Source: Clostridia bacterium (GTDB lineage Bacteria > Bacillota > Sulfobacillia > SLMV01). Taken from it: a stretch of DNA of 42,772 bases. Below the pieces are notes generated by a model. The model did not search any database, had not been told where the DNA came from, and saw only the letters and a list, made by a program, of their open reading frames with translations. The stretch is from NCBI GenBank assembly GCA_003551215.1, contig PUMD01000158.1:1-42772 (forward strand). Direction: 5' to 3'. Both the position numbers and the translations under genes were made by a program. Below, piece by piece: positions 33,059 to 42,038 of the stretch (positions are counted from its first letter, which is position 1; every line of letters begins with the position of its first letter).

Positions 33059-35047
33059 TTGCCCGAATTCAACCTGGTTTCTGAGTTTGACCCAAAGGGG
33101 GATCAACCGGAGGCCATAAAAGATATATCGCAGGCATTAAGCACCGGTGAGGAGAAGGTAACTTTGCTGGGAGTGACAGGGTCCGGCAAGACTTACACCG
33201 TGGCCTGTGCAGTGGAGAAACTGCAGCGTCCCACCCTGGTCATTGCCCACAATAAAACGCTGGCGGCTCAACTGTGCAGTGAGTTCAAGGAGTTCTTCCC
33301 CGACAATGCGGTGGAGTATTTCGTCAGCTACTACGATTACTATCAGCCTGAGGCCTACCTCCCGCAGACAGATACGTACATCGAAAAGGATGTTTTGATA
33401 AACGATGAAATCGATAAGCTGCGGCACTCAGCCACCAGCAGCCTGCTGGAGCGGCGCGATGTATTGATAGTTGCCTCGGTGTCCTGCATTTACGGACTGG
33501 GTTCTCCGGTTGATTACGAAAACCTTGTTGTATCTCTGCGTCCCGGTATGCGGACTGACCGGGACGACCTGCTGCGGGACCTGGTGGACATACGTTATCA
33601 ACGAAATGATGTCAACTTTCAGCGGGGTACCTTTCGGGTAAGAGGAGATGTGGTGGAGATTTTCCCGGCCTCATCGACCGAGAGTGCGGTCAGGGTGGAG
33701 ATGTTCGGTGACGAAATTGAGAGGATCACCGAAATAGATACGCTGACTGGTGAGGTAGTCGGGCTGCGGGACCACGTGGCGATCTATCCCGCCACCCATT
33801 ACATTACCGAAAAGGAGAGGATGAAGCGGGCGGTAGAATCTATAGAAACTGAACTAAAACAGCGGGTCGAACAGCTGAGGCAGGAGGGGAAGCTGCTGGA
33901 GGCTCAACGGATCGAGCAGCGCACACGGTATGACCTTGAGATGCTGCGTGAGGTTGGCTACTGCACCGGGATTGAGAATTATTCGCGGCATTTAACTGGC
34001 CGTGAGCCGGGCGATCCGCCCTACACTTTGCTGGATTACTTCCCTGACGATATGCTGGTTATAGTTGATGAATCACACCGAACCATCCCCCAGATAGGTG
34101 GAATGTACGCCGGGGACCGGTCCCGCAAGGAATCACTTATCGAGCACGGCTTCAGGCTTCCGTCGGCCTTTGACAATCGTCCCCTGACTTTTGAGGAATT
34201 TGAGGAGCGCGTACAGCAGGTCCTGTACGTATCGGCAACCCCGGGAGATTACGAGCTGGAAAATAGCTCGTCTGTGGTTGAGCAGATTGTCCGACCGACG
34301 GGTCTGCTCGACCCCGAGGTTGAGGTCAGGCCTGTCAGGGGCCAGGTGGACGACCTGATAGGCGAGATCCGCGAACGCGTGAGTCGTAACCACCGGGTGC
34401 TGGTAACTACCCTCACAAAACGCATGGCTGAAGAGCTGACTGATTACCTGGAGGATGTTGATCTCCGGGTGAGATACCTGCATTCGGAGATAGACACGAT
34501 TGAACGCATGGAAATAATAAGGGACCTGAGGCTGGGCGTATTTGATGTGCTGGTGGGCATAAACCTGCTGCGTGAGGGGCTCGACCTGCCGGAGGTTTCT
34601 CTGGTAGCAATCCTGGATGCAGACAAGGCCGGTTTCCTTCGGTCGGAAACGGCCCTTATACAGACTATAGGTAGAGCTGCCCGTAATGTTGAGGGTAAGG
34701 TAATAATGTATGCTGATAAGGTAACTCCCGCCATGCAGCAGGCTATTGATGAAACGTACCGGCGGAGACGTATCCAGGCGCGGTTCAACCGTGAACATGG
34801 AATTACACCGCAGACTATAAAGAAAAGGGTCTACGATGTAATCCAGGCCACGCACGTGATCGAGGAGGTGGCCGGAGCTGAGGACAAACTCGACCTGGAT
34901 GAAGTTCCAGTTCGGGAGATCCCCGAGCTTACTGAGAAGCTGCGTAAGGAGATGAAACAAGCATCCGATGAGCTGGAGTTTGAACGTGCGGCAGTCCTGC
35001 GGGACATGATCATTGAACTGGAAGGACGCAGCCGCAAATCCGGCTGA
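33059..35047 (+). CDS. uvrB: excinuclease ABC subunit B
   Basis: 662 residues, full length. Damage-verifying helicase-like ATPase of nucleotide excision repair. Walker [12 protein letters not shown] (37-47), the beta-hairpin [17 protein letters not shown] that clamps damaged [13 protein letters not shown]-like [14 protein letters not shown] (motif II), motif [11 protein letters not shown], and a C-terminal UVR domain ([27 protein letters not shown] split over the last 40 residues) that binds UvrC. TTG 33059 has GGGGAG about nine bases upstream. 24 bases to uvrA. Confidence 0.98.
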   Translation: MPEFNLVSEFDPKGDQPEAIKDISQALSTGEEKVTLLGVTGSGKTYTVACAVEKLQRPTLVIAHNKTLAAQLCSEFKEFFPDNAVEYFVSYYDYYQPEAYLPQTDTYIEKDVLINDEIDKLRHSATSSLLERRDVLIVASVSCIYGLGSPVDYENLVVSLRPGMRTDRDDLLRDLVDIRYQRNDVNFQRGTFRVRGDVVEIFPASSTESAVRVEMFGDEIERITEIDTLTGEVVGLRDHVAIYPATHYITEKERMKRAVESIETELKQRVEQLRQEGKLLEAQRIEQRTRYDLEMLREVGYCTGIENYSRHLTGREPGDPPYTLLDYFPDDMLVIVDESHRTIPQIGGMYAGDRSRKESLIEHGFRLPSAFDNRPLTFEEFEERVQQVLYVSATPGDYELENSSSVVEQIVRPTGLLDPEVEVRPVRGQVDDLIGEIRERVSRNHRVLVTTLTKRMAEELTDYLEDVDLRVRYLHSEIDTIERMEIIRDLRLGVFDVLVGINLLREGLDLPEVSLVAILDADKAGFLRSETALIQTIGRAARNVEGKVIMYADKVTPAMQQAIDETYRRRRIQARFNREHGITPQTIKKRVYDVIQATHVIEEVAGAEDKLDLDEVPVREIPELTEKLRKEMKQASDELEFERAAVLRDMIIELEGRSRKSG

Positions 35048-35071
35048 AGGCAGGAGACGGAGGGGTGTCTT

Positions 35072-37933
35072 TTGGCTAGTGAGGAGATAGTAGTCCGCGG
35101 CGCGCGGCAGCACAATCTGAAGAACATTGATGTTACCATACCACGCGATCAGCTGGTGGTGGTCACCGGAATATCGGGAAGCGGAAAGAGCTCCCTGGCC
35201 TTTGACACCATTTATGCCGAAGGACAGCGTCGATACGTGGAATCACTTTCCGCTTACGCCCGGCAGTTTCTCGGTCAGATGGACAAGCCGGATGTCGAAA
35301 GCATAGAGGGCCTGTCGCCGGCTATCTCCATAGACCAGAAGACCACCAGTCACAATCCGCGGTCGACAGTCGGTACGGTCACCGAGATCCATGACTATCT
35401 GCGCTTGCTGTACGCCCGGGTCGGCGAACCCCATTGCCCGGACTGTGGCCGACCCATTTCGGGTCAGTCGGTGGATCAGATGGTAGATCAGATCGTCGAT
35501 CAGGTGGCGGATGACACGCGTTTTCAGGTCCTGGCCCCCGTTGTACGCGGCCGAAAAGGGCAGCACGAGGGCGTATTGAGCGAGATAAAGGGGGCAGGCT
35601 TCGTTCGAGTCAGGGTAAATGGAGATACCCGCCTTCTTGAAGAGAGCATAGAGCTGGACGGTAATCGCCGCCACAGCATAGAAGTAGTAGTTGACAGGCT
35701 CATAATGCAGTCTGATCTGCACAGCAGGCTGGCCGATTCGCTGTCAACTGCTCTGTCCTGGGGTGAGGGGCTGGTGGTCATCGATGTCATCGACGGAGAT
35801 GAGTTCATCCTCAGCGAACACATGGCCTGTCCGGACTGCGACTACAGTCTGGAGGAGATGTCCCCCCGTATGTTTTCTTTCAACAGTCCCTATGGTGCCT
35901 GCCCGGCATGTGATGGCCTCGGGCAGCGCCTGATAGTTGACCCGGACCTGGTAGTTCCTGACGGATCTCTTAGCATAGATGAGGGAGCAGTATCCCCGTG
36001 GGCAAGGGGAACCTACTATCCACAGCTCCTCGAGGCCGCCTGCAGTCACTGGGACATACCCACTGATGTCCCGGTCAGTCAGCTGGACGACGCCCAGATG
36101 GACATTCTGCTGTATGGGGGCGGGGACGAAAAAATTGATTTCGAGTACACCAACCGCTACGGGCGAACCCGCAGGCGGAAGCGCAGGTTTGCCGGGGTAG
36201 TCTCCAATCTCGAACGGCGCCACCGGGAAAGCTCGTCGCAGAGCACCCGCAAGTACATCGAGGAATTCATGTCCGCCCGCCCGTGCTCGGAATGCGGTGG
36301 GGCTCGCTTGCGGCGGGAGAGCCGCGCGGTTTTCGTCGGAGGAATGAACCTCTCTGAGCTATCCGCGCTGTCCATTGGCGACGCTCACGAGTTCTTCCGT
36401 GAGCTTAACCTGCACGGCCAGAAGGAGATCGTGGGTCGCCAGATCCTGCGTGAGATCCGCAGGAGACTGAAGTTTTTGGTGGACGTGGGACTGTCATACC
36501 TCACCCTGGACCGAACGGCCTCAACCCTGGCGGGGGGAGAATCGCAGCGGATCCGACTGGCCACCCAGATCGGATCGGGTTTGGCCGGCGTGCTGTACAT
36601 ACTGGATGAACCGAGTATAGGCCTGCACCACAGAGACAACCGTCGTTTACTGGATACGCTGGTGGAACTGCGCGACCTGGGCAACACAGTTATCGTCGTC
36701 GAGCATGATGAGGAGACGATCAGAAGGGCAGATCACATAATCGACATAGGTCCACGGGCGGGCAAGCACGGCGGCGAAATAGTGGCGGAGGGAACTGTCG
36801 AGGATATTGCCAGCTGTCCAGGTTCTATCACCGGACAATACCTGAAGGGAGAAAGGGAGATACCGGTTCCCAGGAGGCGCCGACCCCGCGGTGAGCGATC
36901 CCTGGTGGTGAAGGGGGCCCGCGAACACAATCTCAAGGATATAGATGTTGAGGTTCCCCTCAAGCTGTTCGTGGGTATAACTGGGGTATCGGGTTCGGGA
37001 AAGAGTACTCTGCTGCATGAGATACTGTACAAGCAGCTTTCACGCGATCTGCAGGGAGCCCGTCATCCGGCGGGTGATCATGACGAGATTGCGGGCAAAG
37101 ACCACCTGCGCAAGGTGGTGGAGATCGATCAGTCGCCCATAGGACGAACCCCCCGGTCCAATCCTGCCACCTACACCGGGGTGTTCGATTACATCCGGGA
37201 TATGTTCGCCAGCACGCCGGAAGCCAGGACCCGCGGATACAAAAAGGGTCGATTCAGCTTCAACCTCAAGGGTGGGCGGTGTGAAGCCTGCAGTGGTCAG
37301 GGTATAGTGAAAATCGAAATGCACTTTCTACCCGACGTGTACGTCCCCTGCGAAGTTTGCGACGGCAAGCGTTACAACCGGGAAACCCTCGAAATAAGGT
37401 TCAAGGGAAAAACTATCGCAGACGTGCTGGATCTGACCGTGGAGGAAGCCAGGGATTTCTTCTCTGACATACCGGTGATACGACGCTACCTGAACACCCT
37501 GTTCGATGTTGGGCTCGGGTACATCAAGCTGGGTCAGCCGGCAACCACATTGTCGGGTGGAGAGGCGCAGCGCGTGAAGCTGGCCTCCGAGTTGAACCGC
37601 CGATCCAATGGTGAGACGTTGTACCTGCTGGATGAGCCGACAACCGGGTTGCACAGTGCCGACATCAAGCGGCTTTTGGAGGTGCTGCAGCGGCTTGTCG
37701 ATGAGGGCGCTACCGTGGTCATAATTGAGCACAACCTCGACGTGGTAAAGAGTGTTGACTACATAATCGATCTTGGCCCCGAGGGAGGAGCAGACGGGGG
37801 AGAAGTTGTCGCTCGCGGGACCCCGGAGCAGGTGGCCCAAGACCCCGACTCCTACACCGGCAGGTATCTGCGCGAGGTGCTGAACCACCCTTACTCGTCA
37901 GAGGAAGACAACCGCGTTACCGCGGGCAGATAG
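35072..37933 (+). CDS. uvrA: excinuclease ABC subunit A
   Basis: 953 residues, full length. ABC-type damage-recognition dimer. Two ATPase modules: Walker [14 protein letters not shown] (33-45) and [13 protein letters not shown] (about 631-643), signatures [14 protein letters not shown] and [14 protein letters not shown], Walker [13 protein letters not shown] and [12 protein letters not shown]. Zinc modules are CPDCGRPI with [10 protein letters not shown] / CPACDGLG, and CEACSGQG / [12 protein letters not shown] 35072 follows GGAGGGG. Between uvrB (24 bases) and uvrC (16 bases), surely one operon. Confidence 0.98.
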   Translation: MASEEIVVRGARQHNLKNIDVTIPRDQLVVVTGISGSGKSSLAFDTIYAEGQRRYVESLSAYARQFLGQMDKPDVESIEGLSPAISIDQKTTSHNPRSTVGTVTEIHDYLRLLYARVGEPHCPDCGRPISGQSVDQMVDQIVDQVADDTRFQVLAPVVRGRKGQHEGVLSEIKGAGFVRVRVNGDTRLLEESIELDGNRRHSIEVVVDRLIMQSDLHSRLADSLSTALSWGEGLVVIDVIDGDEFILSEHMACPDCDYSLEEMSPRMFSFNSPYGACPACDGLGQRLIVDPDLVVPDGSLSIDEGAVSPWARGTYYPQLLEAACSHWDIPTDVPVSQLDDAQMDILLYGGGDEKIDFEYTNRYGRTRRRKRRFAGVVSNLERRHRESSSQSTRKYIEEFMSARPCSECGGARLRRESRAVFVGGMNLSELSALSIGDAHEFFRELNLHGQKEIVGRQILREIRRRLKFLVDVGLSYLTLDRTASTLAGGESQRIRLATQIGSGLAGVLYILDEPSIGLHHRDNRRLLDTLVELRDLGNTVIVVEHDEETIRRADHIIDIGPRAGKHGGEIVAEGTVEDIASCPGSITGQYLKGEREIPVPRRRRPRGERSLVVKGAREHNLKDIDVEVPLKLFVGITGVSGSGKSTLLHEILYKQLSRDLQGARHPAGDHDEIAGKDHLRKVVEIDQSPIGRTPRSNPATYTGVFDYIRDMFASTPEARTRGYKKGRFSFNLKGGRCEACSGQGIVKIEMHFLPDVYVPCEVCDGKRYNRETLEIRFKGKTIADVLDLTVEEARDFFSDIPVIRRYLNTLFDVGLGYIKLGQPATTLSGGEAQRVKLASELNRRSNGETLYLLDEPTTGLHSADIKRLLEVLQRLVDEGATVVIIEHNLDVVKSVDYIIDLGPEGGADGGEVVARGTPEQVAQDPDSYTGRYLREVLNHPYSSEEDNRVTAGR

Positions 37934-37949
37934 AATCGGAGGGATGCCG

Positions 37950-39806
37950 GTGAGTATCGATCGGCGACAGCAGATGGCCGACCAGGTGGCCGATTTCCCC
38001 GATCAGCCGGGGGTATATCTATTCCGGGATGCTGGCGGCGGAGTTTTGTACGTGGGGAAGGCCTCTTCGCTTCTCAAGAGGGCCCGGTCGTATTTTCAGT
38101 CGCCCGCTGCCCTTACCACCCGCACCATGAAGATGCTGGAGGCGGCCTGTGACGTGGATTGCATTGTTACCGACAATGAGGTCGAGGCACTCATACTGGA
38201 ATCAAACCTCATCAAGAGACACCGCCCGAGGTACAACGTCCGCCTCCGGGACGACAAGCATTACCCCTATGTGCAGGTGACCACCGGTGAGGAGTTTCCC
38301 CGGGTGCGCATTGTCAGGCGAACTGACAGCTCGCAGCACCGGTATTTTGGTCCCTTTACCGAGACTCGTGCGCTGCGCAAGACTCTAGAACACCTGCGAA
38401 AGGTCTTCCCCTACCGCACCTGCAGCAACTGGCGGATGCGCAGAACCTCCCGTCCGTGTTTGCATTTTCAAACCGACCGCTGCCTGGCACCCTGCACCGG
38501 CGAGGTGAGCGAGCAGGAGTACGGTGAAATGATGGAAGGTCTGGTTCGGTTCTTCTCCGGTTACAGCGATGATATCGTAAAGCAGCTGAGACGGGAGATG
38601 GAAGGCGCTGCCGACAACCTTGAATTTGAGCGAGCCGGCCAGCTGCGCGATAAGATCAGGGCCCTCGAACACGTCAGCGAGCGGCAGAAAATGCTTTCGG
38701 CTTCGTCGGCCGAAGATGAGGATTACCTGGGTATTGCTCACGGCGGAAATGAGGCGTGCGTGACTGCTTTGTTTGTGCGGGAGGGTAAGCTGGTCGGGCG
38801 GGAGCATTTTCTCATGGCGGATACAAAGGGAACTGATGACGCCGAGATTCTGGAGGCTTTCCTCCGCGACTACTACTCGGATGCCCCCCTGATACCAGGT
38901 CGTGTGGAAGTTCCCGTGACTCTTTCAGGGACCGAGGCACTGCAGCAGTGGCTGTGCGAGCAGAGGGAAGGCAGGGTGGTCCTGCACAGACCTCAGCGGG
39001 GACGCAGGCGGAGGCTCATGCGGCTGGCCTGCCGGAACGCTGAACTTCAGCTCAGCAGAGCGGATGAAAAGGTGCTCGGGGCTGACTCTCAGGCAGCCAT
39101 ACAACTGGCTGAGGTACTCGGTCTTCCTGCTCCACCATCCCGGATAGAGGGTTACGATATTTCGGTGCTTTCGGGCACTGCTGCCGTTGGTTCGATGGTT
39201 GTGTTTGAAAACGGCGCTCCCGCACGCTACGCCTACCGGCGTTTTCGAATAAAGGATTCTCCCAAAGACAGCGATACCGCCATGCTGACCGAGATTCTCG
39301 ACCGAAGGTTTTCGAGACTGATGCAAACAGAAGATGCCGATGCCCGTGCAGGGGACAGCTCCTTTTCCTCCCGCCCGGACCTGGTGCTGGTTGATGGAGG
39401 AATCGGCCAGGTAGGGGCGGCCCGGGAGGTTTTGGCTGACGCGGGACTTGATATTCGCATCTGCGGGCTGGCCAAGAGGGAGGAGCTGATATACCTGCCC
39501 GAAGAGGCCGACCCCGTGGATCTGTCGGACAGATCGCCTGCCCTGCAGCTGCTGCAGCAGGTCCGGGATGAAGCTCACCGGTTTGCACAGGACTACCACC
39601 ACCGTCTGCGCCGCAGTACAAGCATACGGTCACTGCTGGATGATATTCCCGGCATCGGACCGAAGCGCAGGAGGGTACTTCTGCGTCATTTCGATTCCCT
39701 GCAGGAGATAGCCGGGGCATCACAAAAGCAGCTGGCCGAGCTGGACGGAATGACCAGCAGGGCTGCGCGCTCGGTGCATGATTTTTTGGCCGATTACCTC
39801 CGCTGA
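37950..39806 (+). CDS. uvrC: excinuclease ABC subunit C
   Basis: 618 residues, full length. Makes both incisions around the lesion. N-terminal GIY-YIG nuclease (QPGVYLFRD, VLYVGKASSLLKRARSYF), a cysteine segment (CLAPCTGEV), UVR domain (NLEFERAGQLRDKI), the RNase H-like 5' nuclease domain (IEGYDISVLSGTAAVGSMVVF, LVLVDGGIGQV) and helix-hairpin-helix motifs (LLDDIPGIGPKRRRVLL). GTG 37950 sits seven bases after GGAGG; the in-frame ATG at 37944 touches that site and is less likely. No T-rich terminator is obvious behind it. Confidence 0.97.
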   Translation: MSIDRRQQMADQVADFPDQPGVYLFRDAGGGVLYVGKASSLLKRARSYFQSPAALTTRTMKMLEAACDVDCIVTDNEVEALILESNLIKRHRPRYNVRLRDDKHYPYVQVTTGEEFPRVRIVRRTDSSQHRYFGPFTETRALRKTLEHLRKVFPYRTCSNWRMRRTSRPCLHFQTDRCLAPCTGEVSEQEYGEMMEGLVRFFSGYSDDIVKQLRREMEGAADNLEFERAGQLRDKIRALEHVSERQKMLSASSAEDEDYLGIAHGGNEACVTALFVREGKLVGREHFLMADTKGTDDAEILEAFLRDYYSDAPLIPGRVEVPVTLSGTEALQQWLCEQREGRVVLHRPQRGRRRRLMRLACRNAELQLSRADEKVLGADSQAAIQLAEVLGLPAPPSRIEGYDISVLSGTAAVGSMVVFENGAPARYAYRRFRIKDSPKDSDTAMLTEILDRRFSRLMQTEDADARAGDSSFSSRPDLVLVDGGIGQVGAAREVLADAGLDIRICGLAKREELIYLPEEADPVDLSDRSPALQLLQQVRDEAHRFAQDYHHRLRRSTSIRSLLDDIPGIGPKRRRVLLRHFDSLQEIAGASQKQLAELDGMTSRAARSVHDFLADYLR

Positions 39807-39863
39807 ATTTTTCACATCCTACAAGTAGAAGCCCTCACTGACTGCCAGCAAACCATTTTGCTC

Positions 39864-39892
39864 TTGACATGTGAATTTGGGGGTAATATTAT
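39864..39892 (+). promoter_or_regulatory. strong sigma-A promoter for the yvl/psp-like genes
   Basis: TTGACA (39864-39869), exactly 17 bases, TATTAT (39887-39892). This is the best promoter in the window. It predicts a start near 39899 and a 57-base leader containing AT-rich partial repeats (TTGATAATAG, TTATTATAAG). Confidence 0.85.
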
Positions 39893-39955
39893 CTTATTGA
39901 ACGGTTGATAATAGTTTATTATAAGGTTTAATTTGTTGAAGAAAGGGGATGGGCC

Positions 39956-40372
39956 ATGGAACAACCTAGGATGATAGGAAGGTGCCCGGTGTGCGGTGAT
40001 GAGATGCAGGTGACTCGCCTGTATTGCTCTTCATGCCGTACCTCAATAGAGGGACGTTTTGACACCTGCAAGTTTTGTCACCTTAATCAGGAACAGATGA
40101 ATTTCCTGGAGATCTTTATCCGTTCCCGGGGCAATATCAAGGAAGTCGAGCGGGAGATGGGAATTTCCTATCCCACAGTGAGGAATCGCCTGGACAATGT
40201 CCTGCGAGCTCTTGGCTACCGGGTGGAAGCTGATTCTCAGCAGGATATGGTATCTCAGCAGGAGGCGCGCAAGCGAAGAATCGAGATACTCAACAGACTG
40301 TCTGATGGTGAAATTGATCCAGATGAGGCGGCCAGGTTAATCAGAGAGGGGGATGCAGATGAGCAGGAATGA
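39956..40372 (+). CDS. DUF2089 family protein: zinc-ribbon + HTH + SHOCT-like tail
   Basis: 138 residues. N-terminal zinc-binding part with cysteine pairs CPVC, CSSC and CKFC; a helix-turn-helix (NIKEVEREMGISYPTVRNRL, about 64-83) with DNA-binding character; and a C-terminal helical hairpin EILNRLSDGEIDPDEAARLI. DUF2089 proteins are likely transcription regulators and commonly sit before DUF4097/yvlB-like genes, which they may control. ATG 39956 has GGGGAT upstream. The last codons overlap the next gene. Confidence 0.88.
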   Translation: MEQPRMIGRCPVCGDEMQVTRLYCSSCRTSIEGRFDTCKFCHLNQEQMNFLEIFIRSRGNIKEVEREMGISYPTVRNRLDNVLRALGYRVEADSQQDMVSQQEARKRRIEILNRLSDGEIDPDEAARLIREGDADEQE

Positions 40373-41363
40373 AGAGCAGAAGCTCATTTTGAATATGCTG
40401 GAGGACGGGCAGATCACTGCTGAGGAGGCACAGAAACTGCTGGATGCTCTCGGGGATGAACCTTCACCAAGCCCTGGCCCCACGACAGCCGGTGAGGAGC
40501 TCAAACACATACCGGACGTGGTAAAAGGAGCTCTCCAATCAATTAAAGGTAGCGGATTTTTCGGTTTCGGCAGTTCCGTTTCCTACGAGCGGGAGGTCAC
40601 GGGAGGATTTTCTGCCAAGGAGGGTCCGGTCGATGTCAGTATGGCGGCGCGCAACGGGCTTATACAGGTCTCCGGGTGGGACGAGGAAGGGTTCCGTCTG
40701 GTAATCAAGACCAAGGTCCGGGGAGGCGACAAGGAGGCGGCGCGAGATGCGGCTGAGAATTTCTGCCGGGTTGAAACCGGGGATGACAGACTTATGGTAG
40801 ATGGCCGGGAGAACCTGCCACCGAATACCAGCGTTTCGCTGCAGTGCAATTTGCCAAAGTCGCTGCTTTATGAGCTGGATTTGCACACCTCCAATGGTAG
40901 AGTGAGTGTCGATCAGCTCAACTGCCGGGGAGTTACCGCAGAGACTTCCAACGGCAGGGTGGCCTGCAGCGATGTTCATTCTGAACAGCCCATGCGCCTC
41001 ACTACATCTAACGGTCGGGTCAAGGCGGAGAGTTTCACCGGGGGCGTCAGAGCCCGAACATCCAACGGTCGCATCAGCCTCAAACCATCGCAGCCCGAAG
41101 CTTCCTGTGATTACTCGGCCCACACTTCCAACGGAAGCATTACACTGAGCGTACCGGAAGGCGAGGGGCTGGGGATATCGTTTGAAGCCCGAACGTCAAA
41201 CGGGAAAGTCAAGACTGCCGTAGAGGAGCTGGAGTACGAGATAGACGATAGAAAAAACAGACGGCGGAGCCACGTAAAGGCCCATACTCCCGGTTTTGAC
41301 AACGCCCAGGTGCAGCTCACTGCTGACCTCAAAACTTCCAACGGCAGCATCCGTCTCAAGTAA
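40359..41363 (+). CDS. DUF4097 (YvlB-like) repeat protein
   Basis: 334 residues. Residues 4-32 form a helical hairpin (LILNMLEDGQITAEEAQKLL) closely resembling the tail of the preceding DUF2089 protein. From about residue 177 to the end the motif T-S-N-G-[RSK] recurs seven times (177, 196, 216, 234, 256, 279, 326), mostly every 18-23 residues, each followed by a short beta strand; this suggests a right-handed beta-helix. No signal peptide, so cytoplasmic or membrane-peripheral. B. subtilis YvlB has the same family and neighbourhood and belongs to envelope-stress operons. ATG 40359 is better spaced from GAGAGGGGG than ATG 40353. Confidence 0.88.
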   Translation: MSRNEEQKLILNMLEDGQITAEEAQKLLDALGDEPSPSPGPTTAGEELKHIPDVVKGALQSIKGSGFFGFGSSVSYEREVTGGFSAKEGPVDVSMAARNGLIQVSGWDEEGFRLVIKTKVRGGDKEAARDAAENFCRVETGDDRLMVDGRENLPPNTSVSLQCNLPKSLLYELDLHTSNGRVSVDQLNCRGVTAETSNGRVACSDVHSEQPMRLTTSNGRVKAESFTGGVRARTSNGRISLKPSQPEASCDYSAHTSNGSITLSVPEGEGLGISFEARTSNGKVKTAVEELEYEIDDRKNRRRSHVKAHTPGFDNAQVQLTADLKTSNGSIRLK

Positions 41364-41383
41364 GTCACCGCTAATCTGTTCGT

Positions 41384-41424
41384 CGGCTCCTCTCTGCAGG
41401 GAAATGTCAGGGGGAGCCGTTTTT
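41384..41424 (+). terminator. intrinsic terminator between the DUF4097 and pspC-like genes
   Basis: CGGCTCC (41384-41390) pairs with GGAGCCG (41413-41419), the stem extends inward with G-T and CTG/CAG pairs, and TTTTT follows at 41420-41424. This is a proper rho-independent terminator in the middle of the gene group, so expression of the two downstream membrane genes should be lower or separately driven. Confidence 0.75.
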
Positions 41425-41486
41425 GTTCAGTCAACGTTGCAGGAGGAAACAGCGTTTGTGTGGAACTCACATTGGGGGGGAGAAAA

Positions 41487-41681
41487 ATGAGCTTACCGCT
41501 GCGCCGTTGTCGCCATGACAGGCGAGTAGCCGGAGTCTGCGGCGGATTGGCCAAATATTTCGGGGTCGATGCTGGGGCAGTGCGCCTTCTGTGGATTGCT
41601 TTTGTTTTGTTCGAATCGGTCGGACTCTTTTTGTATCTGGCCGCGTGGGTCCTTATTCCACAGGGAGATGAGGTTGAATGA
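41487..41681 (+). CDS. PspC domain membrane protein (YvlC-like)
   Basis: 64 residues: CRHDRRVAGVCGGLAKYFGV followed by one to two hydrophobic segments (VRLLWIAFVLFESVGLFLYL, AAWVLIP), the complete PspC domain. Small PspC proteins take part in phage-shock and envelope-stress responses at the membrane. ATG 41487 lies after GGGGGGAG; an in-frame GTG at 41460 is less typical. The stop overlaps the next start as ATGA. Confidence 0.92.
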   Translation: MSLPLRRCRHDRRVAGVCGGLAKYFGVDAGAVRLLWIAFVLFESVGLFLYLAAWVLIPQGDEVE

Positions 41682-42013
41682 TGTTGCGACGATGGCTGCT
41701 CAATACGGTGATAATAGTAATTCTGGGGCACCTGATGGCAGGCGTAGGTTACGAGGGGGCTGCAGCAGCCCTGCTGGCCGGAGCCTTTCTGGGCGTGGTC
41801 AACGCGATTATCCGTCCGCTTCTGCTGGTAATCACACTGCCCCTTAACCTGCTTACACTGGGGATTTTTACCTTCGTGATCAATGCTTTGATGCTTCAGC
41901 TGACCGCCTGGGTGGTCCCCGGGTTTGCGGTGGCTGGATTTGCTACAGCCCTGTTTGCTGCCCTGCTGTTTAGTATCTTCAGTGTGATGCTTTCTGTATT
42001 GCTCAAGACCTAG
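41678..42013 (+). CDS. phage holin family 4 membrane protein (YvlD-like)
   Basis: 111 residues with four predicted membrane helices; the segment LLAGAFLGVVNAIIRPLLLVITLPLNLLTLG (31 residues, read in two parts: LLAGAFLGVVNAIIRP and LLLVITLPLNLLTLG) is the family signature. Despite the family name it is not a lysis protein here; in B. subtilis yvlD lies in the yvlABCD stress operon. Starts ATGATG at 41678, overlapping the pspC stop by four bases, hence coupled. Confidence 0.9.
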   Translation: MMLRRWLLNTVIIVILGHLMAGVGYEGAAAALLAGAFLGVVNAIIRPLLLVITLPLNLLTLGIFTFVINALMLQLTAWVVPGFAVAGFATALFAALLFSIFSVMLSVLLKT

Positions 42014-42038
42014 CTGATGAAGTCTGGAGGTTTCGGTG

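Noticed and set aside
34133-35113. 326-codon minus-strand frame opposite uvrB
   Set aside because: Antisense of a highly conserved gene with no domain features.
41678-42013. Holin-family protein as evidence of a prophage
   Set aside because: It belongs to the YvlD-type stress group beside PspC and DUF4097; no other phage gene is near.
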